From the NCBI GenBank assembly GCA_035575515.1, contig DATLXU010000079.1, positions 38,686-102,685 of the forward strand: a stretch of 64,000 nt of DNA. Direction: 5' to 3'. Positions 8,918 to 18,439 of the stretch are shown in pieces. The stretch comes from DATLXU01 sp035575515. GTDB lineage: Bacteria > Acidobacteriota > Blastocatellia > UBA7656. How positions within the stretch are numbered: position 1 is the stretch's first letter; each line of letters starts with the position of its first letter. A program made the translations under genes and the position numbers. The notes below the pieces were generated by a model. That model did not search any database. It had not been told where the DNA came from and worked only from the letters and a program-made list of their open reading frames with translations.

Positions 8918-9104
8918 ATTAAAAGTTCAGTGGGTCGAATTGCGGAGCGAGAAAGGGTATAAAAAGTTCGAGAAGATTCTGCGCGCCCTCTCAATTCCTT
9001 ATAAATCATTCAAAGGCGACCTGAGCAAAGCTTTGAATGACATTTTGTCTGAGATTTCTGATGAAGAAGTCCAGGAGATGGCCACAGAAAATGCGGGGGT
9101 ATAG
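8865..9104 (+). CDS. Small hypothetical protein overlapping the methyltransferase 3' end
   Basis: 79 residues, overlapping the methyltransferase by 53 bases in another frame. The sequence after about residue 13 is coding-like and charged (KLKVQWVELRSEKGYKKFEK, LDLSKAL-type helices, ending EEVQEMATENAGV). It may be a separate translationally coupled gene or the frame-shifted true C-terminus of the methyltransferase, since the locus already shows two frameshifts. No family was recognised. It converges on the TPR lipoprotein gene 8 bases away. Confidence 0.4.
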   Translation: MQSEPALWMSSSRKQLDKLKVQWVELRSEKGYKKFEKILRALSIPYKSFKGDLSKALNDILSEISDEEVQEMATENAGV

Positions 9105-9112
9105 CAATCTTA

Positions 9113-9979
9113 TCACTGCAACCCCGTGCGCGCCTCTGCGGCTTCGCGCTTGCGCCGCTCAAGTTCCGCAACGCGCCGCGCGATGTTCTCCCGCTCGCTC
9201 GCGTCCTTAATCTCTCTGAGTGTCTTTATCGCTTCATCGAACTGGTACAATCCCGCGTAGCAGTCGGCTATGCCGTACATCGCGCGGCGGCGCGCTTCTT
9301 CATCGTTGCTTTCAGCAGCGAGCTTTTGATAGACCGCAAGCGATGATTGATATTGCCCGCGCGCGTTGTAGACAGCCGCTTCGCGCATCAACGCCTGCTC
9401 GGTCAGATCGTCATAAGCCGCGCCCGTGATTACTTTCTCATATTCGGTTAGCGCCTGGCTGTAGTTGTTTTGATCGTAATAAAGATCGGCAATGCGCAAT
9501 CGTATGCGGCGGCGCTCGGTCGCGTCCTGCGGATTCAGATTCTCGTACTCGGCTATCGCTTCGTAGGTGCGGCCAAGCTCGCCAAGTAACTCGGCCACGC
9601 GCTCGCGCGCAAGGTTGGCATTCGCGCCCGCAGGATCTTGCCTCAATAGCTCCCTGTAGTGCGCGATGGCTTGATCGTATTGTTTAAGATTGAAGTTGTA
9701 TATATTGGCGAGTTGAAACCGCGCCAATAGTGACTCTGCGCCTGTCGGGAATCGTTCAAGATATTTCTCGTACTCTTCGGCGGCGACGCTGTACTCTTTC
9801 GCGTCCCACGCCTCAGCCGCGCGCTTCAAAGACGGCTCCGAGTTATTCCGACAGCCCGCCAGCGGCACTAGCGACAGGATTAGCAGCAAATAAAACAACG
9901 CAGAGATGCGGCGAAGGGGCGACGCGGCGATATAATCACCTGAATGCAACGATGACCCAAGCCCGATCAAATCCTTCAC
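9113..9979 (-). CDS. TPR-repeat lipoprotein (BamD/YbgF-like tetratricopeptide protein)
   Basis: 288 residues. The lipobox LVPLAGC (Cys about residue 43) follows a leucine-rich signal stretch, so the mature protein is probably lipid-anchored. Five or so tetratricopeptide repeats follow (EYSVAAEEYEKYLERFP, QYDQAIAHYRELLRQDP, NYSQALTEYEKVITGA, QYQSSLAVYQKLAAES, QFDEAIKTLREIKD). The start is uncertain: the GTG at 9979 has GGAG 6 bases upstream, but both the site and the first residues lie in a palindromic repeat (9899-10007), and a TTG closer to the hydrophobic stretch is possible. The family is typically an outer-membrane scaffold. It follows gyrA on the same strand by 29 bases. Confidence 0.8.
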   Translation of the reverse strand: MKDLIGLGSSLHSGDYIAASPLRRISALFYLLLILSLVPLAGCRNNSEPSLKRAAEAWDAKEYSVAAEEYEKYLERFPTGAESLLARFQLANIYNFNLKQYDQAIAHYRELLRQDPAGANANLARERVAELLGELGRTYEAIAEYENLNPQDATERRRIRLRIADLYYDQNNYSQALTEYEKVITGAAYDDLTEQALMREAAVYNARGQYQSSLAVYQKLAAESNDEEARRRAMYGIADCYAGLYQFDEAIKTLREIKDASERENIARRVAELERRKREAAEARTGLQ

Positions 9980-10007
9980 CGCGTCTCCGTGTCCCCGCGT
10001 CCCCGCT
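9899..10007. repeat. Word palindrome (CGCAGAGA / GTCTCCGTGTCCC type)
   Basis: The left arm at 9899-9931 (CGCAGAGATGCGGCGAAGG...) is imperfectly complementary to the right arm at 9976-10007 (TCACCGCGTCTCCGTGTCCC...). It lies between gyrA and the TPR lipoprotein and overlaps the annotated 5' end of the latter. Confidence 0.55.
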
Positions 10008-10008
10008 A

Positions 10009-12462
<2,454 letters not shown>

Positions 12463-12533
12463 TCTTAAACTCTCTCTCTGCTATCTGCTGTTACGGGGTT
12501 TCATATCGCCGACGGCGATAGCGATGAACCGCA

Positions 12534-12625
12534 ACGATCAATGCTGAACGTTTAATGATGAATTAAGACCGCAAGCATATAGTCGAGCTGCCTATTCATC
12601 ATTGATCGTTCATCATCCAGCATTG
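12534..12625. repeat. Word palindrome (AATGATGAA / TTCATCATT type)
   Basis: The left arm (GATCAATGCTGAACG..., ending AATGATGAAT near 12563) pairs imperfectly with ATTCATCATTGATCG...CAGCATTG at 12594-12625. It lies in the 350-bp gene-free stretch 12463-12812 between the HD-domain gene and gyrA. A smaller hairpin TCGCCGACGGCGA sits at about 12506-12518. No gene was seen in the stretch. Confidence 0.6.
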
Positions 12626-12812
12626 CCTTTCGTCTCCTGCGACCGGGCGTAATTCAAGCGAGGGCAGTTGCAAAAGCCCTGCAATTCGGCTGGCCTTTTC
12701 GGGGTCTTCCCGGAGACTTTCGATTAGACTTTTTGCCTTCTTGAGCAAGTCTAATTTTACCAGACTTCGCGCCTGTTTTGAAAGCCGAAAAAGGCGAAAA
12801 TCCCGCGAAAAA

Positions 12813-13397
12813 TCAGCGATTTACGGCCTTCACGTGCCTGCGCGCTTCATCGAGCCAGCGGCGGAGCTGCTCGTGCAGGTAGGCGTTTGTGCGAGCGGCC
12901 ATTGGGATGTAGAAGATTTCTGTCGTGCGGATGTAGCGAATAATCTTTTCGACCTTAGGCGACTGCGTCAGGAACCTTAAATTGTCGAGCCTGTCGCAGA
13001 GCTTAACTATCGGCGCGCCCGTGTGCGCCGCAGCCTCTATTGCAGCGAGATAATTTGGCAATGTGACACTTTCGAGCTTGGTCAGTAGCCAGACTATCTC
13101 GGCTATCTCTTCATCAAACATTGCGGCAATCTCTTCGCGCGTCGTCGGGCTGTCTTCAATCACGTCGTGCATGAGAGCCGAGCAGATCAATTTCGGCGAG
13201 TAAACATCAAGCTCATCAACGAGCGAGACGGCAACGCGAATCGGATGCAGAATGTATGGAGTGCCTTCGTCGCGCACCTGCCCGGCGTGAGCAGCCTCGG
13301 CTACTTCATAAGCGCGCGCGACCTGCTCAAGCTCTGTCGCGTTGAGGCGCTGTATTAATCGTTCAGCGAGATATTCGTAGTTCCGCTCGTAGACCAT
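12813..13397 (-). CDS. HD-domain (p)ppGpp hydrolase-like protein (small alarmone hydrolase type)
   Basis: 194 residues comprising a single HD domain of the RelA/SpoT hydrolase type. It has HAGQVRDEGTPYILHPIRVA (first metal-binding His), ALMHDVIEDSPTT (HD dyad plus the ED motif) and VKLCDRLDNLR (distal Asp). All expected metal ligands are visible. The synthetase, TGS and ACT domains of long RSH proteins are absent, so by family knowledge it should only hydrolyse alarmones, or act on another nucleotide as Mesh1-type enzymes can. It is divergent from plsC, which starts 150 bases away. Confidence 0.8.
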   Translation of the reverse strand: MVYERNYEYLAERLIQRLNATELEQVARAYEVAEAAHAGQVRDEGTPYILHPIRVAVSLVDELDVYSPKLICSALMHDVIEDSPTTREEIAAMFDEEIAEIVWLLTKLESVTLPNYLAAIEAAAHTGAPIVKLCDRLDNLRFLTQSPKVEKIIRYIRTTEIFYIPMAARTNAYLHEQLRRWLDEARRHVKAVNR

Positions 13398-13546
13398 GAT
13401 CTTGATTTCAATTTAGCAAAGCGGGTCGGTCGCTTCAAGAAAGACGGCTGATGCGCCTGCTCGCGCTGCCTTGCGCTTACAGTGATCAGCATAGTTAAAT
13501 TGCTCGACTCGTTTTCAGATAAACGCCTGATGGATAATATGAAGCT

Positions 13547-14224
13547 ATGCGATTCGTCATCGCCGCGCTGAGACCGTTCGTATGGTGGATATGCCGCCTG
13601 TGGTTCAAAGCCGAATTTCACGGCGTGGAGAATATTCCACCGGTAGGCGCGTGCATTATCACTCCGAATCACGTCAGCTACGGCGACCCTATCTGGATTA
13701 CGATTCCGATTCGCAGGCGCATATATTACATGGCGTGGGACAAGCCGTTTGAGATACCCGTGCTTGGCTGGCTGATGCGCGCGTTCGGCGCATTTCCAGT
13801 GAGCCTCGATGCGACCGCCGACGCGTCGGCTCAACGCAACGCGCTTGAAGTTTTAAGCAAAGGGCGCGCGCTCGTGATATTTCCCGAAGGGGGCCGAACG
13901 CGCACGGGCAAGCTCATGCCGTTTAAGATGGGAGCCTTCAGGTTTGCTTTGACCTACGGAATTCCGATTGTGCCCGTCTCAATCAACGGCGCTGAAAAAA
14001 TCTGGCCCGTCGGAAAGATTTTTCCCCGACGAGGAAAACTTATCATCACCTATCATCCGCCGATTCCGGTCGAGCGCGCGCCGGAAGAGACTAGCCGCGC
14101 GGAACTCAAAGAGCGCGCCCGCGCGCTTGCGCGCAAGACTCACGACACGGTAGCAAGCGCGCTCGATCCCGCGATGATCCCTGAAGAAACCGATGCGGCG
14201 GTTTCGGTTGAAACGAAATCGTAA
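13547..14224 (+). CDS. plsC: 1-acyl-sn-glycerol-3-phosphate acyltransferase
   Basis: 225 residues. The acyltransferase motifs occur in the right order: ITPNHVSYGDPIWI (NHxxxxD catalytic dyad, about residue 43), an FPVSLDA segment, and FPEGGRTRTGKLMPFKMGA (substrate-binding FPEGxRS-like motif). A short N-terminal hydrophobic segment (FVIAALRPFVWWICRLW) would attach it to the inner membrane. It transfers an acyl chain to lysophosphatidic acid to give phosphatidic acid. A GATAAT -10-like box ends 8 bases before the ATG and no Shine-Dalgarno is visible, so this may be another near-leaderless start. The C-terminal tail is acidic and non-conserved. Confidence 0.88.
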   Translation: MRFVIAALRPFVWWICRLWFKAEFHGVENIPPVGACIITPNHVSYGDPIWITIPIRRRIYYMAWDKPFEIPVLGWLMRAFGAFPVSLDATADASAQRNALEVLSKGRALVIFPEGGRTRTGKLMPFKMGAFRFALTYGIPIVPVSINGAEKIWPVGKIFPRRGKLIITYHPPIPVERAPEETSRAELKERARALARKTHDTVASALDPAMIPEETDAAVSVETKS

Positions 14225-14240
14225 TTCGACTTCTTCACCC

Positions 14241-14424
14241 TTAGCTCGACTTTGTCCATTTTGAAAACGCGCAACGCAAATAAAGGACTTACGCCGCTGT
14301 AAGGTAGATTGAATTTATGAACGTCGCACTGAAAGACTGACGTTCATAAATTCTAGGCATTGGAAACAAAGAATTTATAAAACAATGCTCATTCGCCTCT
14401 GAAAAATGGATAAAGTCGAGCTTA
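14241..14424. repeat. MITE-like element with about 22-bp terminal inverted repeats
   Basis: TTAGCTCGACTTTGTCCATT at 14241-14260 recurs inverted at about 14403-14424 (20 of 22 positions match). Inside, a perfect 15-bp inverted repeat GAATTTATGAACGTC / GACGTTCATAAATTC occupies 14311-14325 and 14339-14353. The 184-bp unit has no open reading frame of note. Confidence 0.6.
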
Positions 14425-14690
14425 GAGCGTGTTTTGAAAATAATAAGGGTTGCGATTACAGTCCGTGCGAGCAGGCGATGGAATAAAGCCCGTGTGCGAG
14501 CGCGGGGCTAGAAGCGCGGGGGCAAGGCTGATGCACCTCATAAGCCTGTAAAACAGGCGGCGGAGCTTCATTGATTGAAATGTCCTTCGCCCGTTTGACG
14601 GGCTTGATCTCTTCGTGCATCAGCCAACCGCGCGCTTGCGCACGTGGCTTTATTCTTTCACCTGCTTCGCAGGTTCAAAACAGCCTCTTA
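14425..14690. repeat. Multi-hairpin element in the plsC-SYLF intergenic region
   Basis: Nested inverted repeats: an outer stem AGAGCGTGTTTTGAA with TTCAAAACAGCCTCTT; GAATAAAGCCCGTGTGCGAG with the inverted sequence ending GTGGCTTTATTC; GGCTGATGCAC with GTGCATCAGCC; and small hairpins GCCTGTAAAACAGGC and GCCCGTTTGACGGGC and CACCTGCTTCGCAGGT. It looks like a structured RNA or a REP/BIME-type mobile palindrome. The 485-bp stretch 14225-14709 holds no credible gene. Confidence 0.6.
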
Positions 14691-14709
14691 ATATGCAATG
14701 CGGCTCAAG

Positions 14710-15405
14710 TTATTTTTTCTTCGGCGATCTCCACGAAAGCGACGATGCGAGCGGGCGCGCTTCCTGCGGCATCGGCACGTCGCCGAACAGAATATCTCGC
14801 GCGTTCATCTCTTTGCCGTAAAAATCGCGGTTGTCGTCTTTGTCCTGCTTGACGACCGCCCCGTTCAAAGCCACGCCCGCGAACAATCCCTTGGTGCGCG
14901 AGTAGCTCAATATCTCAGCGTCCATTCTCGCGTTGGTTTCGGCTGACGTGTGGCGGCCAACAGGGCCTGCCGCGACCGACGCGTCTGCGCCGAGCGTGAA
15001 TTTGTCTCCGATAAGGCGGTCCATGCCTTTGCGGTTCATTATCAGCATGACAACATCAACCTGCTGAAAGCCTATCTGAAGGCCGAAGCTGCCGCCTTCG
15101 ATTGTAAGAAAAGACGGCGCGCTCCACTGGCCGCCAGCCTTACGACACATCACAACGCCTTTGCCGTAGCGCCCGCCTATGCCGAGACCGCCTTTTTTGA
15201 GCCCGGGAACAATGGCAATGCACTCGGCTTTGTCGAGCAGCTCTTCAGGAATGCCCTTGTCAGGCGTGCGCATAATTTCGGTGAAGACTTCTGTCGCGCG
15301 ATTGAGTCGTTTTACTTCGTCGCTGCGCTCGCTCGGATCGCTTGCGGCAAGCGCGGCTGATGATATGAGCAGGATTGAAAGTGAGGAAATAAAAAAGAGC
15401 TTCAT
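14710..15405 (-). CDS. SYLF/Ysc84-domain lipid-binding exported protein
   Basis: 231 residues with a clear signal peptide (MKLFFISSLSILLISSAALA). The Ysc84 actin-binding/SYLF domain follows: AECIAIVPGLKKGGLGIGGR, GKGVVMCRKAGGQWSAPSFL, GGSFGLQIGFQQVDVVML, GADASVAAGPVGR and YSRTKGLFAGVALNGAVV. In eukaryotes this domain binds phosphoinositides; the bacterial exported versions have no defined role. A GGAGG site lies 9 bases before the ATG. The downstream (left) side is the multi-hairpin region. Confidence 0.88.
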   Translation of the reverse strand: MKLFFISSLSILLISSAALAASDPSERSDEVKRLNRATEVFTEIMRTPDKGIPEELLDKAECIAIVPGLKKGGLGIGGRYGKGVVMCRKAGGQWSAPSFLTIEGGSFGLQIGFQQVDVVMLIMNRKGMDRLIGDKFTLGADASVAAGPVGRHTSAETNARMDAEILSYSRTKGLFAGVALNGAVVKQDKDDNRDFYGKEMNARDILFGDVPMPQEARPLASSLSWRSPKKK

Positions 15406-15658
15406 CGGTTGGACCTCCGCTTGTTAGATTCGCTGGTACAGGAAAAGTTTACAGGCTCGGTTGCCAATTGTCAGCAGCCGATTGCCAATAGTTGAGTTTG
15501 CGTCTTGATCTTGCGCGGTTTTCTGCTACGATCCGCGTTCCGAAAATGGGTGCTTCTATCTCACAAGACATCTTTATGCCGACTGTTACCGCGCCACATT
15601 CATCAACCGGAAGCGATTCGGACAATCGGCCAGCATCGAGCCGCGCCGCCAGGTTGCC

Positions 15659-15928
15659 GTGTTTGTTGATGAGCAGCGCGGTGTCAGGCTCTATCAAGGC
15701 GATGCCCTTGAGATGCTGCGCGAGGCTAAGAGCGAAATCTTTGATGTGATATTTGCCGACCCTCCTTGTTTTCTATCCAATGACGGCATCACCTGCCAGG
15801 CGGGCAAGATGGTCAGCGTCAATAAAGGAGTATGGGACAAGGCGCAGACGTTTGAAGAGATTCACGCTTTCAACCTCGCGGGCTTCAGCGAGTGCCGCCG
15901 GTTGCTGAAGCCAAACGGCACTATCTGA
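15659..15928 (+). CDS. DNA methyltransferase, N-terminal part ending at an in-frame TGA
   Basis: 89 residues from a GTG, with an LYQGDALEML entry strand and the catalytic motif IV region IFADPPCFLSNDGIT, then the helix ECRRLLKPNGTI. The reading frame ends at TGA 15926-15928 and continues without shift as VTGTSHNIYSVGFALQ. In this family the position is normally Trp (GTIWVTGTxHNIY), so TGG changed to TGA would explain the stop. No start codon other than GTG 15659 is available in the frame back to 15509. Together with 15929-17413 it forms one gene; it is a nonsense mutation, a sequence error, or a read-through codon. Confidence 0.65.
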   Translation: MFVDEQRGVRLYQGDALEMLREAKSEIFDVIFADPPCFLSNDGITCQAGKMVSVNKGVWDKAQTFEEIHAFNLAGFSECRRLLKPNGTI

Positions 15929-17413
15929 GTGACTGGAACATCGCACAACATCTACAGCGTGGGCTTTGCGCTGCAAACGCTCGGATACAAGATTCTGAAC
16001 GACATCGCGTGGCACAAGGCCAATCCGCCGCCTAACTTGTCGTGCCGATACTTCACGCACGCGACGGAGACAATCCCTTGGGCGAAGCGCGAGACGAAGG
16101 CGCGGCACCTGTTTCATTATGAAGAGATGAAGCGCGAGAATCGCGGCAAGCAGATGCAGTCGCTGTGGCACATCACGCCACCCGGCCCGTCCGAAAAGCG
16201 TTACGGCAAGCATACTACGCAAAAGCCCGAAGCGTTGCTTGATCGAATCCTTCGCGCTTCTTCAAATCCTGGAGATATAGTGCTTGACCCCTTCTGCGGC
16301 AGCGGGACAGCGGGCGTCGTGTGTGTTCGGCTTGAACGTCGTTTTGTCGGAATTGACTTGATGGAATCTTTTCTTGAACTCGCTATTGCCCGGCTCCGAG
16401 ATGAGATTCGTGTGATGCGCTTTGTATTCATACTCGATTCCAGTTTTGCAATGGCTTTATGGCAGCAGCAGGCAATAACGCAAGATACCAAAGCGACGTG
16501 GGCTGAGATCGTTTCTTCTGCGCTCAGGTTGCTTGGCGGCGAAGCGCGCTTGAAAGAGATAAACGAAATTGTAGGACATAACCCACGCACGCGAACAAAT
16601 CGAACTTGGGCTTGTACGGTGCGCCACGTCGTGCGACAATCGCCGCGCTACCGAAAACAGCGACAGGAGTTGAACTCAATGAGGCAGTATGAGGCTGTTA
16701 TTCAGGCGATGAAAGAAAACGGCGGGTACGCAACGCTTGGCCATTTGTATCAGGCGGCGCTGAAGATACCTGATGTTCGGTGGGGCACGAAGACACCCTT
16801 TGCCAGCATCCGTAGAATAGTCCAGCAACATCCAGAGTTCTTTAGAATCAGGCCGGGATTGTGGGCGCTTACATCTGAACGAGAGCGCATCCTTGAAAAG
16901 TTCAAGGTCCGAGATGATGCGCCACGCAAGGAAGTCGAGGAATTTAATCACAGTTACTATCAAGGGCTGATTGTGGAGATAGGCAATTTCAAACGCTACG
17001 ACACATACGTTCCGAATCAGGATAAGAACAAACAATTTCTATCGCAGCGACTTGCTGATATTTCTTCGCTGAAGCAGTTTCCCCCATTCACCTACGAGCA
17101 TCTTCTGAAGCGGGCGCGAACTGTAGATGTGACATGGTTCAACGCCAGAGGTTTCCCAGACGCTTTCTTTGAAATCGAGCACTCGACAGACATTCACAAC
17201 TCTCTGCTAAAGTTTGTCGAGTTTCAGGATTTTCGCATTCAGTTTTATATAGTCGCCGATGCTGTGCGGGAGAGAGAGTTTGAGCAGAAGAAAGGTTACA
17301 GCGCATTCAATCCAATTCGCGCTGACCTGAAATTTCTAGATTACGAATCGCTGTCAACATGGCACTCGAAGCTATCGGAGAGCATAGCAATAGAAAAAGC
17401 GATGGGGCTATAG
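15929..17413 (+). CDS. DNA methyltransferase C-terminal part fused to HARE-HTH repeats and a nuclease-like domain
   Basis: 494 residues. Residues 1-155 complete the methyltransferase: AWHKANPPPNLSCRYFTHAT, KPEALLDRILRASSNPGDIV and the SAM motif LDPFCGSGTAGVVCVRL. From about residue 174 (a possible separate start, MALWQQQAITQDT) come two HARE-HTH-like winged helices (EIVSSALRLLGGEARLKEI; YEAVIQAMKENGGYATLGHL). The final domain carries HSYYQGLIVEIGNFKRYDTY and then VDVTWFN...AFFEIEHSTDIHNSLLKF, a D...ExE pattern suggesting a PD-(D/E)XK-like nuclease. A methyltransferase plus wHTH plus nuclease reads as a restriction-modification polypeptide. It converges with speB, 20 bases apart. Confidence 0.68.
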   Translation: MTGTSHNIYSVGFALQTLGYKILNDIAWHKANPPPNLSCRYFTHATETIPWAKRETKARHLFHYEEMKRENRGKQMQSLWHITPPGPSEKRYGKHTTQKPEALLDRILRASSNPGDIVLDPFCGSGTAGVVCVRLERRFVGIDLMESFLELAIARLRDEIRVMRFVFILDSSFAMALWQQQAITQDTKATWAEIVSSALRLLGGEARLKEINEIVGHNPRTRTNRTWACTVRHVVRQSPRYRKQRQELNSMRQYEAVIQAMKENGGYATLGHLYQAALKIPDVRWGTKTPFASIRRIVQQHPEFFRIRPGLWALTSERERILEKFKVRDDAPRKEVEEFNHSYYQGLIVEIGNFKRYDTYVPNQDKNKQFLSQRLADISSLKQFPPFTYEHLLKRARTVDVTWFNARGFPDAFFEIEHSTDIHNSLLKFVEFQDFRIQFYIVADAVREREFEQKKGYSAFNPIRADLKFLDYESLSTWHSKLSESIAIEKAMGL

Positions 17414-17433
17414 AAGTTAAAAGCTGCCTATTA

Positions 17434-18333
17434 TCAACTTGCCTGAATTTGTTGCACTTCGTTCTCGAAAATGTAACTGAGCGATTTATAGACTAACTTC
17501 GCCGTTAAAAAATCTGGCGCGGGGTTGCCCTCGACGGGAGCAAGCTCGGTCACGTCCATCCCGACGATGTTGCGCGAACGGGCAAGCGCCCGAATTATTC
17601 CGAGCGCGTCGTACCATCCCAATCCTCCCGGCTCAGGCGTGCCCGTCGTTGGAACCAAACTCGGATCAAGCCCGTCAATGTCAATCGTGAGATAAACATT
17701 TTCAGTCAAATGAGAGAGGGCATCTTCGTGCCAGTCGGTCCGGCCAACAACATCTTTCGCCCAATAAATCTTCGTAGGCGTGTTGGGCAACCGCTTCGCT
17801 TCGGCTTCCGATATTGACCTGATCCCGACTTGAACAACGGGACAGACCTCGACGGCGCGGGCCATAATCGAAGCGTGCGAATGAATCGTCCCGTCATAGC
17901 TTTCGCGCAAGTCTGCGTGCGCGTCAATTTGAAGAACTGACAGATTCTTCACCCTGCGACCGAGCACGCGAATAACCGGTCCCGTTATCGAATGCTCGCC
18001 GCCGAGCATCACAAGAAACTTGCCCGTGTCTAATAACTCTTCCGCGCGAGCTTCTATCTGATTCATCATCGCTTCGGGCGGATCAATCGCGGGAAGCTCC
18101 TCAAGCGTGTGAATCCCCAGACGATAGACCGACCCCCCGATTTCTTCGTCGTACAATTCCATGTTGCGCGAGGCTTCGATGATGGCGCGCGGGCCGCGAG
18201 CCGCGCCGTGCCCGTAGCTCACCGTTCCTTCATACGGCACGGGCCACACGAGTATGCGCGACGATTCAAAGTTGGAGTATTCAGGCTCGGCTATCCCGCC
18301 GAAGTTGAATGGGAGATGTTGTGATTCAGACAT
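17434..18333 (-). CDS. speB: Agmatinase (ureohydrolase family)
   Basis: 299 residues. Binuclear manganese-site motifs are complete: GGEHSIT, LQIDAHADLRESYDG, SHASIMARA and the IDIDGLDPSLVPTTGTPEPG motif. It hydrolyses agmatine to putrescine and urea. It is the third gene of the minus-strand polyamine cluster with the arginine decarboxylase and the deoxyhypusine-synthase-like gene, so agmatinase is a better call than arginase or formiminoglutamase. I placed the start at the ATG 18331-18333 (MSESQHLPF). A longer TTG start at 18363 would translate the palindromic repeat just upstream (LTAYCLLN). No good Shine-Dalgarno is visible, perhaps because the repeat displaced it. Confidence 0.9.
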   Translation of the reverse strand: MSESQHLPFNFGGIAEPEYSNFESSRILVWPVPYEGTVSYGHGAARGPRAIIEASRNMELYDEEIGGSVYRLGIHTLEELPAIDPPEAMMNQIEARAEELLDTGKFLVMLGGEHSITGPVIRVLGRRVKNLSVLQIDAHADLRESYDGTIHSHASIMARAVEVCPVVQVGIRSISEAEAKRLPNTPTKIYWAKDVVGRTDWHEDALSHLTENVYLTIDIDGLDPSLVPTTGTPEPGGLGWYDALGIIRALARSRNIVGMDVTELAPVEGNPAPDFLTAKLVYKSLSYIFENEVQQIQAS

Positions 18334-18336
18334 GTT

Positions 18337-18434
18337 CAGTAGGCAGTAGGCAGTAAGTGGCAATTGCGAAAATTCTTTTATTAGACTGAGTTACTCAAAG
18401 TAACTGCCTACTGCTTGCCGCCTACTGCCTACTG
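18337..18434. repeat. Word palindrome (CAGTAGG / CCTACTG type)
   Basis: Left arm CAGTAGGCAGTAGGCAGTAA from 18337; right arm at 18402-18434 repeats ACTGCCTACTG three times. It fills the space between speB and the speY-like gene inside the cluster and begins 4 bases from the speB ATG. Confidence 0.75.
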
Positions 18435-18439
18435 CGTCA

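Noticed and set aside
18337..18434. Tandem words read as a CRISPR-like array
   Set aside because: Units are 6-12 bases, contiguous, without unique spacers, and mirrored on the other arm.
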